Position numbers and translations under genes: made by a program | In this document: positions 8,164 to 17,664 of the stretch, piece after piece | Numbering within the stretch: the first letter of the stretch is position 1 | Layout of the letters: each line of letters starts with the position of its first letter | Notes under the pieces: generated by a model | What the model saw: only the letters and a program-made list of their open reading frames with translations | Databases searched by the model: none | What the model was told of the DNA's origin: nothing | Assembly: GCF_017874395.1 (NCBI RefSeq) | Contig: NZ_JAGGLJ010000005.1 | Span: 62,001 to 126,000, forward strand | Reading direction: 5' to 3' | Origin: Peptoniphilus stercorisuis | Lineage (GTDB): Bacteria > Bacillota > Clostridia > Tissierellales > Peptoniphilaceae | DNA: 64,000 nt

Positions 8164-9202
8164 AAAAAATATAATTCCAATCTTTGTTCCTCATTATGGT
8201 TGTCCAAATGATTGTGTTTTTTGTAATCAAAATAAAATAACTGGATTTAGTACAGATACAACTGAAGAAATTGTAGAAGATAGAATAGAAGAATATCTAT
8301 CTTATTTTAAAGATAAAACAAACACAGAAGTTGCTTTTTATGGAGGTAGCTTTACTGCAATTGAAATAGAAACACAAAGTAAATTACTTAATGTAGCTAA
8401 AAAATATAAAGACATGGGATTAGTAAAAGAAATTAGACTATCTACAAGACCCGATTGCATTGATGCTGAAATTTTAAATAATCTAAAAAAATATAAAGTA
8501 GATACAATTGAGTTAGGTGTTCAAAGTTTAGATAATGGAGTTTTACTCTTATCTAATAGGGGACATAATAGCAGTTGTGTCTATAAATCTGCAGAACTTA
8601 TAAAAGAATATGGATTTAAACTAGGTCTGCAACAAATGCTAGGTCTTCCAGGAGATAATTTAGAAAAAGCTTTATATACAGCTGATGAATTTATAAAACT
8701 AAACCCAGATTGTTTAAGGATATATCCAACGCTTGTAATAAAAGATACTAAACTAGAATTTGATTATCAGTCTGGAGAATATGATGCTTTAAGTATATCT
8801 GAGGCAGTGTATCAAAGTAAGGAAATATTAAAAAAATATATTAAAAATAATATAAATGTAATTAGAGTGGGACTTCAACCTACAGAAGATATTCAGTTAG
8901 GTGCTTCAGTGGTAACAGGTCCCTTTCACCCTGCCTTTAGACAATTAGTTGAAAGTGAAATTATAAAAGATGTAATTTTAGAGTATTTTGAAAATAAAAA
9001 AATAAAAGATGAATTATTAATTAAATCATCAGGTAAAAACATATCTAATATTGTAGGGCAAAACTCTAAACAAAAGAAAATTTTAATGGAAAAGTTAAAT
9101 ATAAAAAAACTAAAATTGAAACAAGATAAATTAGACAATGAAACTTTGGAATTTTACTATAATGGATTAAATGAGACGATTAATATAAAAGATTATATAT
9201 AA
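8156..9202 (+). CDS. Radical-SAM protein (Elp3/MiaB-like core) in rnc-smc intergenic slot
   Basis: Near the N-terminus, HYGCPNDCVFCNQNKITG provides the CxxxCxxC cluster that binds a 4Fe-4S cluster and SAM. VAFYGGSFTAIE, LSTRPDCIDAEIL, ELGVQSLDNGVL and RIYPTLVIKDTKLE match the radical-SAM core shared with Elp3 and HemN-type proteins. Firmicutes commonly carry a gene of this family between rnc and smc; its substrate is not established to my knowledge, and it lacks the acetyltransferase domain of full Elp3. I start it at ATG 8156, which has AGGTGA upstream, rather than an in-frame GTG at 8147 that is part of that ribosome-binding site. Confidence 0.85.
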   Translation: MSKKNIIPIFVPHYGCPNDCVFCNQNKITGFSTDTTEEIVEDRIEEYLSYFKDKTNTEVAFYGGSFTAIEIETQSKLLNVAKKYKDMGLVKEIRLSTRPDCIDAEILNNLKKYKVDTIELGVQSLDNGVLLLSNRGHNSSCVYKSAELIKEYGFKLGLQQMLGLPGDNLEKALYTADEFIKLNPDCLRIYPTLVIKDTKLEFDYQSGEYDALSISEAVYQSKEILKKYIKNNINVIRVGLQPTEDIQLGASVVTGPFHPAFRQLVESEIIKDVILEYFENKKIKDELLIKSSGKNISNIVGQNSKQKKILMEKLNIKKLKLKQDKLDNETLEFYYNGLNETINIKDYI

Positions 9203-9212
9203 TGGAGTAAAA

Positions 9213-12200
9213 ATGTATCTAAAATCACTATATATTCAAGGATTTAAATCCTTTGCGAATAAGACGAAAATTGAATTTAATAATAAAATAACAGGAATTG
9301 TAGGTCCTAATGGTAGTGGTAAAAGTAATATTTCAGATGCCATTATGTGGGTTTTAGGAGAGACAAGTGTAAAAACTCTAAGAGGATCAAAAATGGAAGA
9401 TGTTATATTTTCAGGTACTGATAAAAAGAAACCTTTGGGATTTGCACAAGTTACTATTGTATTTGATAATTCAGATAGGTCGCTTCCTATAGAATATAAC
9501 GAAGTTTCTGTTACTAGAAAGATGTATAGATCTTTAGAAAGTGAATTTTTAATAAATAATGTTAAGTGCAGACTAAAAGATATTAAAGAGTTATTTATGG
9601 ATACAGGAATTGGTAAAGATGGATACTCTTTAATAGGTCAAGGTAAAATTGAAAATATTTTAAGTTCTAAACCTGAGAATAGACGAGCTATTTTTGAAGA
9701 GGCAGCAGGAATATCAAAATTTAAAATGAAAAAAGCTGAATCCGAAAGAAAACTTGAAAAGACAAAGGATAATTTAATTAGATTAAATGACATTATTTTA
9801 GAAATTGAAAAAAGAAAAAACTTACTAAAAGATCAATCTGAAAAAGCTATTAAATATAAAGAAATATATAAAAATTTAAAAGACTTAGAAATTAGTTTGG
9901 TTTTTTTAGAGGTTGAAAGTAAAAAAGAAAAAAACATAAAAATAAGTACTGAAATTATTGATTTAGAAAATGAAAATAAAAATCTTTTAATTCAAATAGA
10001 AGAAAATGAAATTAAACTTAAAAACTTAGAATATGAAATTTTAAATTTAGATATAGAAATAAGTGATAATCAAGAGCTTAAAATTAAAAAAAGTAGCGAA
10101 TATGAAGAAGTTAAATCTAAGATTGAAATATCTAAGGAAAGAATATTAAACTTAAATACTAATTTAAATAATAATTTAACTTCAATAGAAGAGCTAAATA
10201 TTCTAAATAATAGACTAAAAGGTTTAAATGAAGAAAAAGAAAATAATCTAAAGTGTTTAAATGAGAGTTTAATAGTTCTTAATAATGATTTAAAATCTTT
10301 AAAAGAAGAAATTAATTTAAGTACGAAAAAACTTTCTGATTTAGAAAAAGATAGATCATTAAATAATGAAAATTATTTATTAATACATAAAAATATTTCG
10401 GATTTAGATTCTAAAATTGAAGTAAAGGAATCTTTAATTAAAGAGAAAAAAGAAAGAATAAGTTCTATTAATAAGAACTTAGATATTTTAATAGATAATA
10501 ATAAGGAACTTTTAGAAAGTATATCTCTTAAAGAAGAAAAGTATGAAGAGTTATTACAAAAACAAAAAGAGAATTTAGAACAAAAAACTATAAAAAATAA
10601 TTATTTAATTGAATTAAATAAATTAGCTATTAAGGACAATGAAAAATATTTAGAATTAAAAAATGAATTTGAACTTATAAATGCCAAACACAAAGCTATG
10701 AAAAATTTATCGGAAAACTATGATGGATATTCAAAAAGTGTAAAAAGTTTTATGAATTTTACACAGAGAAGGAATTTATTTGATAAATCTTTAATAGGTA
10801 CAGTTGCAGATAATTTATCAGTAGATGAAAAATATGAAAAAGCCATATCAGTTGCCCTAGGTGGAAGCATACAAAATATTATTATAAAAGAGGAATCCTC
10901 TGCAAGAGATATGATAGCTCTTTTAAATAAAGAAAACTTAGGAAGAGTTACTTTTTTACCTTTAGATAGTATTAGATTTTTTGGAAATCAAGTAGATCTT
11001 TCTAATTATGATAAGCAAAAAGTCCTAGGATATGCAAATGAGCTTATTAGCTATAATGCTGAATTTGACAATATATTTAAAAGTATATTGGGAAAAACCA
11101 TTATTACAATTGATTTTAATACTGGAGTAGAATTATCTAAAAGACTAAATAGAAAATATAGAATAGTAACTCTATTAGGAGATAGTTTAAATGTTGGTGG
11201 CTCTATAACAGGTGGAAGTATATATAAAAATAATATTTCTATACTTGGAAGAAGTAATGAGGTTAAAGAACTTGAAAGTTTAAAAGATGAATATTTTTTA
11301 AATTTAGAAAAAATTAAAGAAAATATTTCAAAAAGAAATTCTACTATAGAAGAACTTGAGTTTTTAGTTAGAAATTTAGAAAATATAAATAATAATTTAA
11401 ATCTTGATGTCTCAAAGATGAAAGGCTCTATTGAAAATTTAAAATCATCTAAATCTACAAATCAAATTTATCTAGATAGATATGAAAGTGAAAAAAATAA
11501 TTTAAAATCATCTATTGAAAAAGATTATAGTGAAATAGAAAAAAATATATCAGATAAAAAAGAACTTGAAATCAAAGAGATTAATTTTAAGAATAAGTCT
11601 AATGATTCAGATGGAGAATTAGAAAGTTTAAAAGAAAAAATTAATAAACTTAAAGAAGAAGAGTCTGATAAAAAAATTGATTTAGTTAAATTAAATAGTT
11701 CAGAAAGTACAATGAAAAAAGAATTAAGTGATAATAACTTAAGAATAGATGAAAATTTAAAGAAAATAGAAAATTTACATTTAGAAATAGAAGAGTTTAA
11801 AGTAAATATTAATTCTTTTGAAAATACAAATCTTGAATTAAATAATACTTTATTAAAACTAAATGAAGAAATAGAGTTATTAGAAAAAAATATAGATGAA
11901 AAGAAAGATTTGAAAATAAATCGAAGTAAAGAGTTAGAAAGTTTACGAGAAAATATAAATTCAAGTAATAAAAAACTAAATGAATTAGAAAAAAATATCA
12001 ATAAAAAAGAATATGAACTAGAAAAAAATAATTACTATATTGAAAATATAAAAGAAAGTTTAATTAGTGATTATGATTTAATAGAAAGTGATATTAAAAA
12101 AATAGTAGAAATAGATTCTATTAAAAAATCAAAAGATGAAATAAAGAAATATAAAAATAAGTTGAATTCTTTAGGTGATGTAAATATACTTGCAATTGAT

Positions 12201-12761
12201 GAGTATGAAGAAGTAAATGATAGATTAGAATTTAATTTAATGCAAAAGAAAGACCTATTAGATGCAATTGAGGAAATAAGAAATATATTAAATAAACTAG
12301 ATGTAGAAATGAAAGAAAAATTCAATAGCTCTTTTAAATTAGTTTCAAAGTATTTTGATGAGATTTTTCGTATTTTATTTAATGGAGGACGTGCAGAAAT
12401 TGAGATACAAGGCGATGATGAACTAACAGGAGGTATTGAGATTAAAGCACAGCCACCAGGAAAGAGGTTCCAAACATTATCATTATTATCTGGTGGAGAA
12501 AAATCTTTAACTGCTGTTGCGCTTTTATTTGCACTTTTAAAGGTAAGACCTGCTCCGTTTTGTATATTAGATGAAATAGATGCAGCTCTTGATGATGCTA
12601 ATATTAAAAGATATGCCAATTATTTATTAACTATTGAGGATATTCAGTTTATAATGATAACACATAGAAAATTAACTATGGAAATTGCAAATAAATTATA
12701 TGGTGTTACAATGGAAGAAAAAGGAATAAGTAAACTTATTTCTGTAGAGTTAACTAACTAG
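9213..12761 (+). CDS. smc: Chromosome segregation protein SMC
   Basis: SMC is the ATPase of the bacterial condensin complex, which organises and segregates the chromosome with ScpA and ScpB (not encoded in this window). The 1182-residue protein has the full five-part layout. Walker A GPNGSGKS is at residues 31-38. The first coiled coil spans about 170-500. The hinge at about 515-670 includes GTVADNLSV and the glycine-rich GGSITGGSI. A second coiled coil follows. The C-terminal head has signature LSGGEKSLTAVALLFALL (about 1091-1108) and Walker B FCILDEIDAALDD. It is followed 9 bases later by ftsY. Confidence 0.98.
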   Translation: MYLKSLYIQGFKSFANKTKIEFNNKITGIVGPNGSGKSNISDAIMWVLGETSVKTLRGSKMEDVIFSGTDKKKPLGFAQVTIVFDNSDRSLPIEYNEVSVTRKMYRSLESEFLINNVKCRLKDIKELFMDTGIGKDGYSLIGQGKIENILSSKPENRRAIFEEAAGISKFKMKKAESERKLEKTKDNLIRLNDIILEIEKRKNLLKDQSEKAIKYKEIYKNLKDLEISLVFLEVESKKEKNIKISTEIIDLENENKNLLIQIEENEIKLKNLEYEILNLDIEISDNQELKIKKSSEYEEVKSKIEISKERILNLNTNLNNNLTSIEELNILNNRLKGLNEEKENNLKCLNESLIVLNNDLKSLKEEINLSTKKLSDLEKDRSLNNENYLLIHKNISDLDSKIEVKESLIKEKKERISSINKNLDILIDNNKELLESISLKEEKYEELLQKQKENLEQKTIKNNYLIELNKLAIKDNEKYLELKNEFELINAKHKAMKNLSENYDGYSKSVKSFMNFTQRRNLFDKSLIGTVADNLSVDEKYEKAISVALGGSIQNIIIKEESSARDMIALLNKENLGRVTFLPLDSIRFFGNQVDLSNYDKQKVLGYANELISYNAEFDNIFKSILGKTIITIDFNTGVELSKRLNRKYRIVTLLGDSLNVGGSITGGSIYKNNISILGRSNEVKELESLKDEYFLNLEKIKENISKRNSTIEELEFLVRNLENINNNLNLDVSKMKGSIENLKSSKSTNQIYLDRYESEKNNLKSSIEKDYSEIEKNISDKKELEIKEINFKNKSNDSDGELESLKEKINKLKEEESDKKIDLVKLNSSESTMKKELSDNNLRIDENLKKIENLHLEIEEFKVNINSFENTNLELNNTLLKLNEEIELLEKNIDEKKDLKINRSKELESLRENINSSNKKLNELEKNINKKEYELEKNNYYIENIKESLISDYDLIESDIKKIVEIDSIKKSKDEIKKYKNKLNSLGDVNILAIDEYEEVNDRLEFNLMQKKDLLDAIEEIRNILNKLDVEMKEKFNSSFKLVSKYFDEIFRILFNGGRAEIEIQGDDELTGGIEIKAQPPGKRFQTLSLLSGGEKSLTAVALLFALLKVRPAPFCILDEIDAALDDANIKRYANYLLTIEDIQFIMITHRKLTMEIANKLYGVTMEEKGISKLISVELTN

Positions 12762-12770
12762 GAGGAATAG

Positions 12771-14069
12771 ATGTTTAAGTGGTTTAAAGATATTTTTTCA
12801 AATGAAGAAGAAAATATTGAAAAAAAAGAAGAAGATATATTAGAGAAAGAAAAAGAAGAGATTTTAGAGGAAAATGAACCTATTTTTACAGAAAAAGAAA
12901 TTGAGAGTTTAGAAATAAAATCAAACTACAATGAGCCTTTAATGCCTGATGAAATTGAGGAACTTGAAGAAAAGTTTGAGGAATTTGAAGAACTTGAAGA
13001 AAAAATAGATGAAATAGAAGAACAACAAAAAGAGATTCAAGAAGAAATATCAAAAATTGAAATAGAAGAACTTGAAGATGCAAAAGAAGATATTGAAATT
13101 GAAGATAGTTTTATAAAAGTAGAGCAAGAAGAAAATATAGAGGAAGAAAAACCTAAGAAAAAATCTATGTTTCAAAAGTTATTTGATGGACTTTCAAAAA
13201 CTAGAGATGATGTAAGCATTAAAATAAATACTATGCTAGGAGCATATGTAAAAATAGATGATGAAATGCTTGAAGATCTTGAAGATATTTTAATATCTGC
13301 TGATATAGGAATGGATACTACTATGAAATTAATAGATAATCTAAGAGAGTCTATTATAAAAGAAAAAGTAAATGATCCAGCTCAAGTTATACCTATGTTA
13401 AAAAATGAAGCTAAAAAACTTATGAATGAAGAATTAGATAATAAAGTAAAAACAGATGCTCCTACTATAATTTTAGTAATAGGAGTAAATGGAGTAGGAA
13501 AGACAACTACTATTGGAAAGATGTCTAATAACTTCAAGAAAGAAGGTAAAAAAGTTTTAGTTGCAGCAGCGGATACTTTTAGAGCAGCAGCAATTGATCA
13601 GTTGAGAGACTGGGGTAATAGAGCTGAGGTTGATATAATTGCTCATAACGAAGGATCTGATCCAGCAGCAGTAGTTTTTGATGCTATTTCAGCTGCAAAA
13701 TCAAGAAAAACTGATGTTTTAATTTGTGATACTGCAGGAAGACTGCATAACAAAGCAAATCTAATGAAAGAACTTGAAAAAATAAATAGAATAATAGATA
13801 GAGAATATCCTAGTGCTAATCGTGAAACTTTATTAGTACTTGATGCAACAACAGGACAAAATGCAATGAATCAGGCAAAAACTTTTAAAGAAGTTTGTGA
13901 TATAACAGGTATAGTTCTTACTAAATTAGATGGAACTGCAAAGGGAGGTGTAGTAATAGCATTACAAAGCGAATTACAAGTTCCTATTAAATTAATTGGT
14001 GTAGGAGAAGGAATAGATGATTTACAACAGTTTAACATTGATACATTCTTAGACGCAATATTTAACTAA
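12771..14069 (+). CDS. ftsY: SRP receptor FtsY
   Basis: FtsY docks SRP-ribosome complexes at the membrane; its GTPase works with Ffh. An unusually Glu-rich N-terminal A domain covers about residues 1-130, where the acidic stretch helps membrane or translocon association. The NG domain follows, with P-loop GVNGVGKTTTIGK (about 239-251), AAADTFRAAA, DTAGRLHN and TKLDGTAKGG. The 432-residue length is longer than Bacillus FtsY because of the acidic arm. The partner Ffh is encoded 1.6 kb downstream, with alr placed between them. Confidence 0.97.
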   Translation: MFKWFKDIFSNEEENIEKKEEDILEKEKEEILEENEPIFTEKEIESLEIKSNYNEPLMPDEIEELEEKFEEFEELEEKIDEIEEQQKEIQEEISKIEIEELEDAKEDIEIEDSFIKVEQEENIEEEKPKKKSMFQKLFDGLSKTRDDVSIKINTMLGAYVKIDDEMLEDLEDILISADIGMDTTMKLIDNLRESIIKEKVNDPAQVIPMLKNEAKKLMNEELDNKVKTDAPTIILVIGVNGVGKTTTIGKMSNNFKKEGKKVLVAAADTFRAAAIDQLRDWGNRAEVDIIAHNEGSDPAAVVFDAISAAKSRKTDVLICDTAGRLHNKANLMKELEKINRIIDREYPSANRETLLVLDATTGQNAMNQAKTFKEVCDITGIVLTKLDGTAKGGVVIALQSELQVPIKLIGVGEGIDDLQQFNIDTFLDAIFN

Positions 14070-14083
14070 CTGGAGGGATAATT

Positions 14084-15247
14084 GTGCATTTAACAAGACC
14101 AGCCTGGGTTGAAGTAAACCTAGACACTTTAAAGAAAAATGTAAATACAATCAAAGAACAGGTAAGTGACGGAGTTGAATTAATTTCAGTAGTAAAAAGT
14201 AATGCTTATGGCTACGGAGCAGTAAAAATAGTAGAAACTATAAAAGAACTAGGAATAAATAATTTTGCAGTAGCAACACTTAGCGAAGCAATAAGTCTTA
14301 GAAATCACTATGATGATATAAATATTCTAATACTTGGATATACTCCTGATTATTTAATGGAAGATTCTATAAAAAATGGAATTACAATGACAGTTTATAA
14401 TTTAGAAAATGCTAGGGAAATTTCTGAAAATGCAAAAAAATTAAATTTAACTGCAAAAATAAATATAGCAGTAGATTCTGGAATGAATAGAATTGGATTT
14501 AAAGTTACAGAAGAAAATGCAGATAAAATAAAAGAAATTTCAAAACTGGATAATATTAAAATAACAGGTATGTTTACTCATTTTGCTGCAGCTGATGAAA
14601 ATAGAGAATATACTGCATTTCAATTTAATAATTATATGAGAATGTATAATATGTTAAATGAAAGAAATGTGGAAATACCTTTAAGACATGTAAATAATTC
14701 TCAAGGAATAATAAATTATAGAGAATATGATTTAAATGCTGCAAGACCAGGTTTAGTTCAATTAGGTCATACTGAAGGTGTTGAAAGTAAATATGAAGGT
14801 TTTAAAGTTGAATATATAGGTGAAGTTAAAGCGCAAATTGCCAATTTAAAAATTGTACCTAAGGGAGAAAAAGTTAGTTATGGACTTACTTATGAAACTT
14901 CAAAAGAAACTAAAATAGCAACTTTACCAATAGGATATGCTGATGGAATAATAAGACAATTAAGTGGAAAAATAGATGTTCTAATAGATGGCAAAAGATG
15001 CCCTCAAATAGGAAGAATCTGTATGGATCAAATGATGATAGATGTAACAAATATTAATTGTAAAATAGGTGATGAAGCCGTTATAATCGGAAAACAAGGC
15101 GAAGAGGAAATACCTATTTTAGAAGTGGCTTTAAAAGCTGGAGAAATAGCAACTTCTTATAGTTGTCATTTTTCATCAAGACTTCCAAGAGTATATATAA
15201 AAGATGGAAAAATCGAAAGTATACATGATGAAATCTTATTAAGATAA
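14084..15247 (+). CDS. alr: Alanine racemase
   Basis: This PLP enzyme interconverts L- and D-alanine for peptidoglycan. The PLP lysine is in SVVKSNAYGYGAVKI (Lys at about residue 39), and the catalytic tyrosine region is KVSYGLTYETS with the C-terminal GRICMDQMMIDVT motif. The 387-residue length is typical. The start is GTG at 14084 behind GGAGGGA. The gene interrupts the common ftsY-ylxM-ffh order and closes with a strong terminator, so ylxM starts a new transcription unit. Confidence 0.97.
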   Translation: MHLTRPAWVEVNLDTLKKNVNTIKEQVSDGVELISVVKSNAYGYGAVKIVETIKELGINNFAVATLSEAISLRNHYDDINILILGYTPDYLMEDSIKNGITMTVYNLENAREISENAKKLNLTAKINIAVDSGMNRIGFKVTEENADKIKEISKLDNIKITGMFTHFAAADENREYTAFQFNNYMRMYNMLNERNVEIPLRHVNNSQGIINYREYDLNAARPGLVQLGHTEGVESKYEGFKVEYIGEVKAQIANLKIVPKGEKVSYGLTYETSKETKIATLPIGYADGIIRQLSGKIDVLIDGKRCPQIGRICMDQMMIDVTNINCKIGDEAVIIGKQGEEEIPILEVALKAGEIATSYSCHFSSRLPRVYIKDGKIESIHDEILLR

Positions 15248-15275
15248 AAAAAGACCAATTTTGGTCTTTTTTTTG
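15246..15275 (+). terminator. Terminator after alr
   Basis: AAAAAGACCAA / TTGGTCTTTTT forms an 11-bp stem with a very small loop, followed by a T run. Confidence 0.9.
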
Positions 15276-15286
15276 TTTAAAAACTA

Positions 15287-15318
15287 TTGACAAAGAGTGA
15301 GATAAAAGTTATTATAAT
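15287..15318 (+). promoter_or_regulatory. Promoter of the ylxM-ffh-rpsP-rplS operon
   Basis: A consensus TTGACA lies at 15287-15292. Either TATTAT (15310-15315, 17-base spacer) or TATAAT (15313-15318, 20-base spacer) serves as the -10 element. The same TATTATAAT arrangement occurs at the T-box promoter at 57.2 kb. Confidence 0.7.
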
Positions 15319-15320
15319 AG

Positions 15321-15343
15321 AGGTCAAGGAAAAAGCTTGACCT
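15321..15343 (+). promoter_or_regulatory. Perfect inverted repeat in the ylxM 5' leader
   Basis: AGGTCAAG (15321-15328) and CTTGACCT (15336-15343) form a perfect 8-bp stem around the 7-base loop GAAAAAG. It sits at or just after the predicted transcription start and 20 bases before the ylxM ATG. There is no T run, so it is not a terminator. It could be a DNA operator or a 5'-end mRNA hairpin. Confidence 0.6.
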
Positions 15344-15363
15344 TGAAAAGAATTGGTGATATT

Positions 15364-15714
15364 ATGATTGAAAATGTTCTTGAAATGAATACTCTTTTAG
15401 ATTTTTATGGAAAACTCTTATCCTATAAGCAATATAGAGCTATGGAAATGTATTATTTCTATGACTATTCTCTAAATGAAATTGCAGAGGATTTAGATAT
15501 TAGCAAACAAGCAGTTTCTGATAATCTGAAAAGGGCAGAATCTAATCTAAAAGAATTTAATGAAAAATTACAATTAATAAGTTCTTATGAAAAAAGAAAA
15601 AGTAATAGAGAACAGTTAAAATCACTATTAGATTTATTAGAAAAAAAATCTAAAGATATAGACATAGATACATTAAATAAACTTAAGACCATAATTAATG
15701 AGGAGGTGTATTAA
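15364..15714 (+). CDS. ylxM: YlxM family helix-turn-helix protein (SRP operon)
   Basis: This 116-residue protein carries a sigma-70 region-4-like helix-turn-helix (YSLNEIAEDLDISKQAVSDNLKRAE). YlxM homologues are consistently encoded just upstream of ffh, and streptococcal work links them to SRP function; the exact role is unsettled. I start at ATG 15364 behind GGTGA; an upstream in-frame TTG at 15337 lies inside the leader hairpin and has no ribosome-binding site. Its TAA overlaps the ffh ATG (TAATG), which implies translational coupling. Confidence 0.9.
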   Translation: MIENVLEMNTLLDFYGKLLSYKQYRAMEMYYFYDYSLNEIAEDLDISKQAVSDNLKRAESNLKEFNEKLQLISSYEKRKSNREQLKSLLDLLEKKSKDIDIDTLNKLKTIINEEVY

Positions 15715-17051
15715 TGGTATTTGAATCTTTATCGGATAAATTACAAAATACACTATCTGCACTTCGTGGGAAAGGTAAGCTTTCTGAAAAAGATATTGAT
15801 GTAGCAATGAGAGAAGTTAAACTTGCTCTTTTAGAAGCAGATGTTAACTTTAAAGTTGTAAAAGATTTTATTAAAACTGTAAAAGAAAGATCTTTAGGAT
15901 CTGAAGTTTTAGATAGTTTGACACCAGGACAACAAGTTATAAAAATTGTAAATGAAGAACTTACAAAATTAATGGGAACTGGTGAAGCAAAAATTGATTA
16001 TTCAAAAAAGCCTACTATTATAATGATGTGTGGACTTCAAGGTGCTGGTAAGACTACTACATCTGGTAAGCTTGCGAACATGATGAAAAAAAATGGTAAA
16101 AGACCATTATTAGTAGCATGTGATGTTTATAGACCAGCTGCAATAAAGCAACTTCAAGTTGTTGGTGATAGTGTTGATGTACCTGTATTTTCCATGGGAG
16201 ACAAAATAAGTCCTGTAGATATTGCTAAAGCAGGAGTTGAACATGCAAAAAGAAATGGAAATGATGTTGTATTAATAGATACGGCAGGTAGACTTCATGT
16301 AGATGAAAATCTAATGGAAGAGCTTATAGAAATAAATAATGAAGTAAATCCATCAGAAATACTATTAGTTTTAGATGCAATGACAGGACAAGATGCTGTA
16401 AATGTTGCTGCTTCTTTTGATGAGAAACTAAGCTTAACAGGAGCTATCTTAACTAAGCTAGATGGAGATGCAAGAGGTGGAGCTGCTCTTTCAATAAGAA
16501 CAGTTACAGATGTGCCAATTAAATTTATAGCTATGGGAGAAAAACTAGATCAAATTGAAGTATTTCACCCAGACAGAATGGCATCAAGAATACTTGGTAT
16601 GGGAGATGTTTTAAGTCTAATTGAAAAGGCTCAAGAAGCTGTAGATGAAGATAAGGCAAAAGAATTAGAAAAAAAATTAAGAGAACAAAGTTTTACATTT
16701 GATGATTTTTTAGATCAATTAGAACAGATGAAAAACTTAGGACCAATAGAAGATATTCTTGGTATGATACCTGGAATGGATAATAAAATGCTTAAAAATA
16801 TCAATGTAGATGAAAAAGAATTTGATAAAGTTGAAGCAATTATAAAATCAATGACAAAGGCTGAAAGACAAAAACCAGAAATTATTGATATGTCTAGAAG
16901 AAAGAGAATTGCTGCAGGTAGTGGAACTTCACAAGCTGATGTGAATAAGTTATTAAAGCAATTTAAAGACTTAAGAAAAATGATGAAGCAGTTTGGAAAT
17001 ATGGGCAAGAGCATGAAAAAAAGAAAGTTTAAAATGCCTTTTCCATTTTAG
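15714..17051 (+). CDS. ffh: Signal recognition particle protein Ffh
   Basis: Ffh is the SRP GTPase that binds signal sequences on nascent chains and hands ribosomes to FtsY. The N and G domains occupy residues 1 to about 295, with P-loop GLQGAGKTTTSGK (about 105-117), DVYRPAAIKQL, DTAGRLHVDE and TKLDGDARGG. The methionine-rich M domain from about residue 300 includes the RNA-binding SRRKRIAAGSGTS motif, and the C-terminus is Met/Lys-rich. The length of 445 residues is standard. The 4.5S/scRNA partner gene was not found in this window. Confidence 0.98.
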   Translation: MVFESLSDKLQNTLSALRGKGKLSEKDIDVAMREVKLALLEADVNFKVVKDFIKTVKERSLGSEVLDSLTPGQQVIKIVNEELTKLMGTGEAKIDYSKKPTIIMMCGLQGAGKTTTSGKLANMMKKNGKRPLLVACDVYRPAAIKQLQVVGDSVDVPVFSMGDKISPVDIAKAGVEHAKRNGNDVVLIDTAGRLHVDENLMEELIEINNEVNPSEILLVLDAMTGQDAVNVAASFDEKLSLTGAILTKLDGDARGGAALSIRTVTDVPIKFIAMGEKLDQIEVFHPDRMASRILGMGDVLSLIEKAQEAVDEDKAKELEKKLREQSFTFDDFLDQLEQMKNLGPIEDILGMIPGMDNKMLKNINVDEKEFDKVEAIIKSMTKAERQKPEIIDMSRRKRIAAGSGTSQADVNKLLKQFKDLRKMMKQFGNMGKSMKKRKFKMPFPF

Positions 17052-17109
17052 TTAATTAGTTAAAATTTATATAATATATAGATTTATTTTATTTATGGAG
17101 GTGAACAAA

Positions 17110-17403
17110 TTGGCAGTTAAAATTAGATTAAGAAGAATGGGAGCTAAAAAGAACCCTTTCTATAGAATAGTTGTTGCTGATTCTCGTAGTCCTAGAGATG
17201 GTAAATTCATCGAGGAAATTGGATATTACAATCCACTAACAGAACCTAAAAAGGTTGTTGTTGACGCAGAAAAAGTAAATAATTGGATTAAAAATGGTGC
17301 TAAACCTACAGACACTGTTGAGAGATTATTTGTTGAAAATGGTGTTTATGAAGCAAATGGAGAAGTACAAGAAGAAGTTAAAACAGAAGATGTTACAAAG
17401 TAG
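17110..17403 (+). CDS. rpsP: 30S ribosomal protein S16
   Basis: S16 is a small-subunit assembly protein. The N-terminus [20 protein letters not shown] and the following [22 protein letters not shown] are diagnostic. I start it at TTG 17110, 6-10 bases after GGAGGTG, giving 97 residues with the universal beginning; the in-frame ATG at 17095 overlaps that ribosome-binding site and would add an unlikely five residues. Ribosomal proteins usually begin with ATG, so a TTG start here is slightly unusual. Confidence 0.95.
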   Translation: MAVKIRLRRMGAKKNPFYRIVVADSRSPRDGKFIEEIGYYNPLTEPKKVVVDAEKVNNWIKNGAKPTDTVERLFVENGVYEANGEVQEEVKTEDVTK

Positions 17404-17427
17404 TAATCTTTTGTATGGAGGATTCAA

Positions 17428-17664
17428 ATGGTTGAATTAGTTGAATATATTGCTAAATCTTTAGTTGATGATCCTAATTCAGTAAATGTTACTTCCAAAA
17501 AGGAAGAAGATGAGTTAAATATTTATCTGACAGTTGCTGAAAAAGATATGGGAAAAGTAATAGGAAAGCAAGGTAGAATTGCAAAAGCGATTCGTTCCAT
17601 ATTGAAAGCTACTTCTCTAAAGGAAAATATAAGGGTTAGTTTAGAAATTGAAGAAAATAAATGA
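17428..17664 (+). CDS. khpA: KH-domain RNA-binding protein KhpA
   Basis: This 78-residue single-KH-domain protein has the RNA-contacting GxxG loop in VIGKQGRIAKAIRSIL (about residues 47-62). KhpA (YlqC) works with KhpB/Jag in RNA binding and cell-elongation control in Firmicutes, and is regularly encoded between rpsP and rimM. GGAGG precedes the ATG. The 3' end overlaps the rimM start by about 17 bases. Confidence 0.95.
   Translation: MVELVEYIAKSLVDDPNSVNVTSKKEEDELNIYLTVAEKDMGKVIGKQGRIAKAIRSILKATSLKENIRVSLEIEENK

Noticed and set aside
6230-9202. Frameshift or gene fusion at the overlapping plsX/acpP and rnc/radical-SAM junctions
   Set aside because: Both overlaps are short (4 and 8 bases) with good ribosome-binding sites, typical of translational coupling.
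11525-12619. Long antisense open frames (158 and 182 residues) inside smc
   Set aside because: They lie opposite a clearly coding smc frame, are Ser/Phe/Leu-rich as expected from the complement of Glu/Lys/Asn codons, and have no ribosome-binding site.
17041-17110. SRP RNA gene next to ffh
   Set aside because: The gap is about 58 bases of AT-rich sequence with no GGAA-tetraloop hairpin.
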